The notes under the pieces were generated by a model. It was not told the origin of the DNA, did no database searches, and saw nothing but the letters and a program-made list of their open reading frames with translations. The position numbers and the translations under genes were made by a program. This document shows, piece after piece, positions 60,062-64,000 of a stretch of DNA of 64,000 nt; positions within the stretch are counted from its first letter, which is position 1, and every line of letters starts with the position of its first letter. Source of the stretch: Flavobacterium odoriferum (GTDB lineage Bacteria; Bacteroidota; Bacteroidia; Flavobacteriales; Flavobacteriaceae); the NCBI RefSeq assembly GCF_025499515.1, contig NZ_JAMKFA010000008.1, positions 62,001 to 126,000 on the forward strand, read 5' to 3'.

Positions 60062-61873
60062 TTAGGTTAAAACTAAACTCGGAATTTCAATTTCAATCAA
60101 TTCTGATTTGTGTTTTTCAATTTGATTTTTAATTTTACTACGTTCTTCTTTAAAGAAATTTGTAGAAGAAAACAAATCCTCATAATATTCAATTCCTGCT
60201 AATAAATTTGTTTTAAATAAATTCCATTTTTTAATTTGACCAGCCGAAAGTTCATTTGTGTATTCTGAAATCTCGTTTCTCAAATAGTCAACATACATTT
60301 TTAATTCTTTTACAAAAACATTTGGTCGATTTTCATCTGTCATAACATTCGCATTTCCATAAATATGTTTCACCATATTTGCCAACGAAATTTCTTTATC
60401 AAAATACGCTAAATTTGGTCCTGGACAAATTACAATTCCTTGTTGTTGTCCTTTTATTTTGATGTCATTCTCTAAATATGCAGCATTTGCCAAACCAACA
60501 CATAAACACGATTTATCAGTTATTTTTGTTTTTATTTTCTCAAATTCCGATATAGAAATAGTGTCTTTTTTGTTGTTCAATTCTTCTAGTTTTATGTCTT
60601 GATATTTTTTAGAAGCGGTACACATTCCTTTTTCGTCATGTTCTTTGCTTAAAGCTAAAAGTCGCTTCGGACAAGAACTTCCGGCGTTATTTTCATCAAT
60701 TCTTTTTTGTTTCCAAAATTCATTTGTTGTTCCTTTTACCGAGTTAAATGGAACGCCAAGCGGAGAAATATTGCTCAAATAGAAATCATTTTCTTTTGCA
60801 TTTGCTAATAATTTTCGTGTTTCATTATCTACAGAAGTTGCTTCTGGAACTAATAAAAATGGGGAACCCCAACCTATCGAATCTAAATTATAATTTTCTA
60901 ATAAAAAGTCGTGTTCTTCTGCAGTTCCAACACCACCTTGAGCTGTAATTTTTAATTCTAGCTGTTTTTGAGGAACAGGCATCTCTTTTTGATCTAATGC
61001 TTTTACTAATAAATCGTGAGCGGTTTGAATTAATTGTTCTTTCTTTTCTTTAAATTCTTGTAAAATGGGGCCTAATAAATAACCATCGGTTGCAAACGCA
61101 TGACCACCACAATTTAATCCCGATTCTATGCGATATTCAGAAACCCATAATCCTTTTTTAGCTAAAAAACTTCCTTGAATTAGTGCCGAACGAAAATCGC
61201 TAACTTTTAAAATGATTTTTTTCTTTATGATTGTTTCAGAATTTGGAAAAAAATCTTTAAAATTTTCAAAATAACTATATAACCTCGGATTCATTCCTGC
61301 AGAAAGCACCACAGACGAACTCAAATTACTGTTTGCAAAACCACGAAGTGCTGCGTGTGCATCATTAAATTCAACGGCTAATTGTTCATTTCTATCAAAA
61401 TTATCTTTATCAACTTTCGTCATAATGTTTACATCAATTTCACCAGGCGATAAATGTTCTTCAAGATAATTTTTTATAGTGTCCTTTAGCGTATAACCTT
61501 CATCAATAAAATGTTGTAAACTGTTTTTTAAGTCTGTTTTGTTTGGCAACATAGCAATATAGTTCTCTAAAGAAGATTTGCTTTCAATCAATTCATTTTT
61601 AAAATTCTCAAACTTATCTTTTACAATTTTATCAACTAAGTTTAGGTAATTAGTAATTCGTTCAGCTCTATAATCATGAAATTTTTGCGTAATTTCTTGA
61701 TAAGGAATGCTGAATTTTTCGCTGTAAAAAGCTCTCATTTTTTCAATAAGTTCATCATCTGTAATTGAAACCACAGAAGAAATACCATATTGCCCCACGC
61801 GAATTGGACTGTCAATAGTATAAGCCAATCCCATTACTGGAATATGAAAAGTGTGTGTAGGTTTATAGTTCAT
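60062..61873 (-). CDS. Unrecognised 603-aa protein, possibly nitronate-monooxygenase-like TIM barrel
   Basis: 603 aa, no signal peptide, starting MNYKPTHTFHIPVMGLAYTI. Residues about 1-190 are helical and charged. Residues about 240-400 look like a flavin-type barrel: ESGLNCGGHAFATDGYLLGP, ELKITAQGGVGTAEEHDFLL and SIGWGSPFLLVPEATSVDNE recall the GGHAG / GG(I/V)GT / GxxFLxxxE pattern of nitronate monooxygenases. The C-terminal third has conserved-looking cysteines (AGSSCPKRLL, GMCTASKKY, KSCLCVGLANAA, VICPGPNLAYF), perhaps for metal or an iron-sulfur cluster. Single gene, divergent from the agmatinase. Function not known to me; the barrel assignment is tentative. Confidence 0.75.
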   Translation of the reverse strand: MNYKPTHTFHIPVMGLAYTIDSPIRVGQYGISSVVSITDDELIEKMRAFYSEKFSIPYQEITQKFHDYRAERITNYLNLVDKIVKDKFENFKNELIESKSSLENYIAMLPNKTDLKNSLQHFIDEGYTLKDTIKNYLEEHLSPGEIDVNIMTKVDKDNFDRNEQLAVEFNDAHAALRGFANSNLSSSVVLSAGMNPRLYSYFENFKDFFPNSETIIKKKIILKVSDFRSALIQGSFLAKKGLWVSEYRIESGLNCGGHAFATDGYLLGPILQEFKEKKEQLIQTAHDLLVKALDQKEMPVPQKQLELKITAQGGVGTAEEHDFLLENYNLDSIGWGSPFLLVPEATSVDNETRKLLANAKENDFYLSNISPLGVPFNSVKGTTNEFWKQKRIDENNAGSSCPKRLLALSKEHDEKGMCTASKKYQDIKLEELNNKKDTISISEFEKIKTKITDKSCLCVGLANAAYLENDIKIKGQQQGIVICPGPNLAYFDKEISLANMVKHIYGNANVMTDENRPNVFVKELKMYVDYLRNEISEYTNELSAGQIKKWNLFKTNLLAGIEYYEDLFSSTNFFKEERSKIKNQIEKHKSELIEIEIPSLVLT

Positions 61874-62015
61874 TTTATATAGATTTTAAAATGTAATCGC
61901 CAAAGATGACCATTTCAAAAAATAAAAAGGATGACAATTATCATAAAGCAAATTTTTTAACAATGATGAAAATTTAACGCATTAAAAAACATTTTTAAAA
62001 AATCAATGGAAACAC

Positions 62016-62023
62016 TAACTTTG
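62016..62023 (+). promoter_or_regulatory. -7 promoter element of the agmatinase-like gene
   Basis: TAACTTTG matches TAnnTTTG, 38 bases before the chosen ATG at 62062. Confidence 0.6.
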
Positions 62024-62061
62024 TAAAAATTAATGATGCGCTTTTGCGCTTTGAACAAGTT

Positions 62062-63138
62062 ATGACAAAAGAACAAATATTAGAAAATTTTGATCCTTCT
62101 CAACCTGGGTTAGCCGATGCTACTATTTTTGGATTACCATTTTCGGCAGAACAAAGTGAAATTATTGTAATTCCTGTGCCTTGGGAAGTTACGGTGAGCT
62201 ATGGTTCTGGAGCTTCAAAAGGTCCAGATGCGGTTTTAGATGCTTCTTTTCAAGTAGATTTAAATCATCAAGAATTTCCTGAATTATGGAAATTAGGAAT
62301 TTATATAGACAAGCCCGCTAAAGAATTAAAAAAGAAATCTAAAAAGTTCAAAAAGCAAGCGGCTCCAATCATTAAAGCTTTAGAAAGCGGAATGATTTTA
62401 GACCATCATCCTTCATTAATGAAAGATTTAGAAGAAATTAATTATGCGTGTTCTGATATGGTGGAAGCTGTTCGTGAGCAAACGCTTAATTGGATGAATA
62501 AAGGTAAAAAAGTAGTGCTTTTAGGTGGAGATCATTCTACACCATTAGGGTATTACCAAGCTTTAGCGACTAAATATGAGAACTTCGGGATTTTACATTT
62601 AGATGCGCACATGGATTTACGTATTGCTTATGAAGGATTCACGTATTCGCACGCTTCTATCATGTACAATGCCTTACAAATTCCTCAAATTTCTAAAATT
62701 GTACAAGTAGGAATTCGAGATTTTTGTGAGCAAGAAGTAGAAGTTGCTTTAAGCGATAGAGTTTTAGTTCATACCGATAGCGATTTAAAACAAGAAGCTT
62801 TCGAAGGCAAAACTTGGCAACAACAATGCGATAACATTATCGCTTCGTTACCAGAAAAAATTTGTATTTCTTTCGATATTGACGGCATGTATCCTTGGTA
62901 TTGTCCAAATACAGGAACTCCGGTTCCGGGTGGATTTTCATTTGAGCAAGCTGCTTATTTATTCAGTCGTTTAGCTGAAACGAATAAAGAAATCATCGGA
63001 TTTGATTTAGTTGAAGTAGCCCCAGGTGATGACGATTGGGACGGAAACGTGGGTGCAAGAATGTTGTTTCATATGTGTGGCGTTTTTGCAAAATCTCAAA
63101 AAATGAATGTTGGAAACAAGATTAAGTTTAATAGATAA
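62062..63138 (+). CDS. Agmatinase/arginase-family ureohydrolase
   Basis: 358 aa from the ATG at 62062 (MTKEQILENFDPSQPGLADA); the ATT/alternative start at 62044 adds six unrelated residues. The binuclear manganese site is complete: LLGGDHSTP (His), LHLDAHMDLR (Asp-His-Asp) and CISFDIDGMYP (Asp-Asp). NTGTPVPGGFSFEQAA and GFDLVEVAP are also typical. The lysine-rich stretch KELKKKSKKFKKQ (about residue 95) lengthens it relative to E. coli SpeB (306 aa). Agmatinase is the likely activity in polyamine synthesis, as this subfamily is often near arginine decarboxylase, but arginase or formimidoylglutamase cannot be excluded. Confidence 0.87.
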   Translation: MTKEQILENFDPSQPGLADATIFGLPFSAEQSEIIVIPVPWEVTVSYGSGASKGPDAVLDASFQVDLNHQEFPELWKLGIYIDKPAKELKKKSKKFKKQAAPIIKALESGMILDHHPSLMKDLEEINYACSDMVEAVREQTLNWMNKGKKVVLLGGDHSTPLGYYQALATKYENFGILHLDAHMDLRIAYEGFTYSHASIMYNALQIPQISKIVQVGIRDFCEQEVEVALSDRVLVHTDSDLKQEAFEGKTWQQQCDNIIASLPEKICISFDIDGMYPWYCPNTGTPVPGGFSFEQAAYLFSRLAETNKEIIGFDLVEVAPGDDDWDGNVGARMLFHMCGVFAKSQKMNVGNKIKFNR

Positions 63139-63211
63139 TTTGTATCTTGCATAAAATCAGGCGATAAGTCTTGTAAATAATACGCCCCTTAATTTATTTA
63201 AAGACAAAAAT

Positions 63212-63787
63212 ATGAGTCATTTTGTTATTGAACAGTGGAAGGAATATCCAATACAAGTTCCAGGTAAGGTTAGATATGCCGTTTCTAATTATGGTAGACT
63301 TAAAAGTTTTACTGATAAAATTGAAAATGGAAAAATTCTAAAAGGCGCTCCTACGGAAGGTTTTCTTTTCTTGCGTTATGTTAGAATGTATAATGGTGAA
63401 AAAAAATACTATTCTCATGCCATACACAAAATGGTTGCAGAGCTTTTTATTTTGAAGGAAAATGAAGACCAAGAATATGTCTTGCATTTAGATTATGATA
63501 AGATGAATAATCAATTATATAATTTAAAATGGGCTACTTATGCAGAAATGCGTGCTCATGGTCACAATAGTCCAGCAGTAAAAGAAGCATTCAAAAAGTT
63601 TCAAGAAAATAACATAAAGCGTGATGGTAGAAAGTTAACTTCTACACAAGTCATGCGAATTAAGTTAAAAATGAAGCGACAAGGTGAAAAGTTCAGCGTT
63701 AGAAAAACCGCAAAAGAATTTAATGTTTCTGAAATGCAAATTTACCGAATAAAAAGCGGAGAAAATTGGGGACATATACAAGTTTAA
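63212..63787 (+). CDS. NUMOD4/HNH-like protein with C-terminal helix-turn-helix
   Basis: 191 aa. The start WKEYPIQVPGKVRYAVSNYG then RLKSF is a NUMOD4 motif; HAIHKMVAELFI and YVLHLDYDKMNNQLYNLKWA follow an HNH_3 endonuclease layout (H ... N ... NLxW), though the first motif histidine pair is altered. Residues about 150-190 (FSVRKTAKEFNVSEMQIYRI) are a helix-turn-helix of the NUMOD1/resolvase kind. This modular set is known from phage and homing endonucleases, but the gene is free-standing with no intron nearby. It could be a domesticated DNA-binding protein. Confidence 0.75.
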   Translation: MSHFVIEQWKEYPIQVPGKVRYAVSNYGRLKSFTDKIENGKILKGAPTEGFLFLRYVRMYNGEKKYYSHAIHKMVAELFILKENEDQEYVLHLDYDKMNNQLYNLKWATYAEMRAHGHNSPAVKEAFKKFQENNIKRDGRKLTSTQVMRIKLKMKRQGEKFSVRKTAKEFNVSEMQIYRIKSGENWGHIQV

Positions 63788-63843
63788 TATTTTTTTGTCA
63801 AACTGAACTTGTTTCAGTTTCTTAAAGTTTTTAGTTTTATAAT

Positions 63844-64000
63844 ATGAGAAAAGTATTAATGTTATTATTTGGAGTAGTGATTTTACAATTGAGTTTCTCT
63901 TGTAAATCACAATATTCAAAAGTTGAACTAGATAATAACTTTTCGACTGACCAAATCTCTGACTTGAATAAAATAACAGACTTTTTTAAAAACCAAATTT
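63844..64000 (+). CDS. Lipoprotein, N-terminal part (cut by the window end)
   Basis: From the ATG at 63844 the frame stays open to the window edge: 52 complete codons. MRKVLMLLFGVVILQLSFSC is a lipoprotein signal with lipobox LSFSC; the mature part starts KSQYSKVELDNNFSTDQISD. The product would be lipid-anchored in the envelope. Not enough is present to name a family. Confidence 0.75.
   Translation, partial: MRKVLMLLFGVVILQLSFSCKSQYSKVELDNNFSTDQISDLNKITDFFKNQI

Overview
The window looks like a chromosomal segment of a low-GC member of Flavobacteriaceae, most likely Flavobacterium. The evidence is AT-rich DNA, Bacteroidetes-type promoters (TAnnTTTG), no Shine-Dalgarno signals, a gliding gene (gldA), a PorT-type secretion protein, T9SS C-terminal sorting domains, a GLPGLI protein beside a TonB-type outer-membrane protein, a split methionine synthase, and menaquinone-type MenG. 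No rRNA, tRNA, CRISPR array, IS transposase or prophage was seen.

Layout. 1-5.8 kb: methionine/one-carbon block (metZ end, SAM-I riboswitch, MetH split into two genes, metF). 6.3-9.8 kb: TPR protein, gldA, then the aromatic block pheA-aroF behind a classical leader-peptide attenuator. 9.9-12 kb: secreted protein, rsgA, dtd. 12.2-15.8 kb: an apparent defence insert (Panacea antitoxin-like gene plus MazF/PemK-like partner, and a type IIG restriction-modification enzyme). 15.9-18.4 kb: MazG-like hydrolase, four-helix-bundle protein, SMR exporter, aroA. 18.4-22 kb: LytTR regulator and a frameshifted propeller histidine kinase. 22-31 kb: T9SS cargo, queA, accD, fbaA, BamA/TamA-like protein, rRNA/tRNA methyltransferase, porT. 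31-37 kb: menG, folA, thyA, nucleoside transporter, bifunctional nuclease, with a T9SS propeller gene between folA and thyA that has the anatomy of a single integron cassette. 37-44 kb: etfAB, pdhB, DUF5686 protein, DNA glycosylase, soluble pyrophosphatase. 44-47 kb: membrane pyrophosphatase with a cysteine-rich tail. 47-53 kb: N-glycan degradation genes (GH20, frameshifted glycosylasparaginase, cutC, GH2 mannosidase). 53-64 kb: deoxynucleoside kinase, GLPGLI/TonB pair, kynureninase, an unrecognised 603-aa protein, agmatinase-like enzyme, NUMOD4/HNH-like protein and a partial lipoprotein.

Most striking signals: (1) arrays of about five 7-bp (sometimes 8- or 9-bp) repeats that end exactly at start codons of otherwise unrelated genes (metF, rsgA, dtd, sugE, accD, thyA and others), often G-free on the sense strand and sometimes preceded by the inverted unit; the same kind of array also sits in frame inside aroA (several times) and metH. 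(2) A complete 1:2 / 2:3 / 3:4 attenuator before pheA with a 27-aa leader rich in Phe, Tyr and Trp. (3) A cassette-like unit at 32633-34363. (4) A candidate Panacea toxin-antitoxin pair. (5) Two single-base frameshifts that each split an otherwise intact gene. All functional calls come from reading motifs in the sequence; no database search was run.
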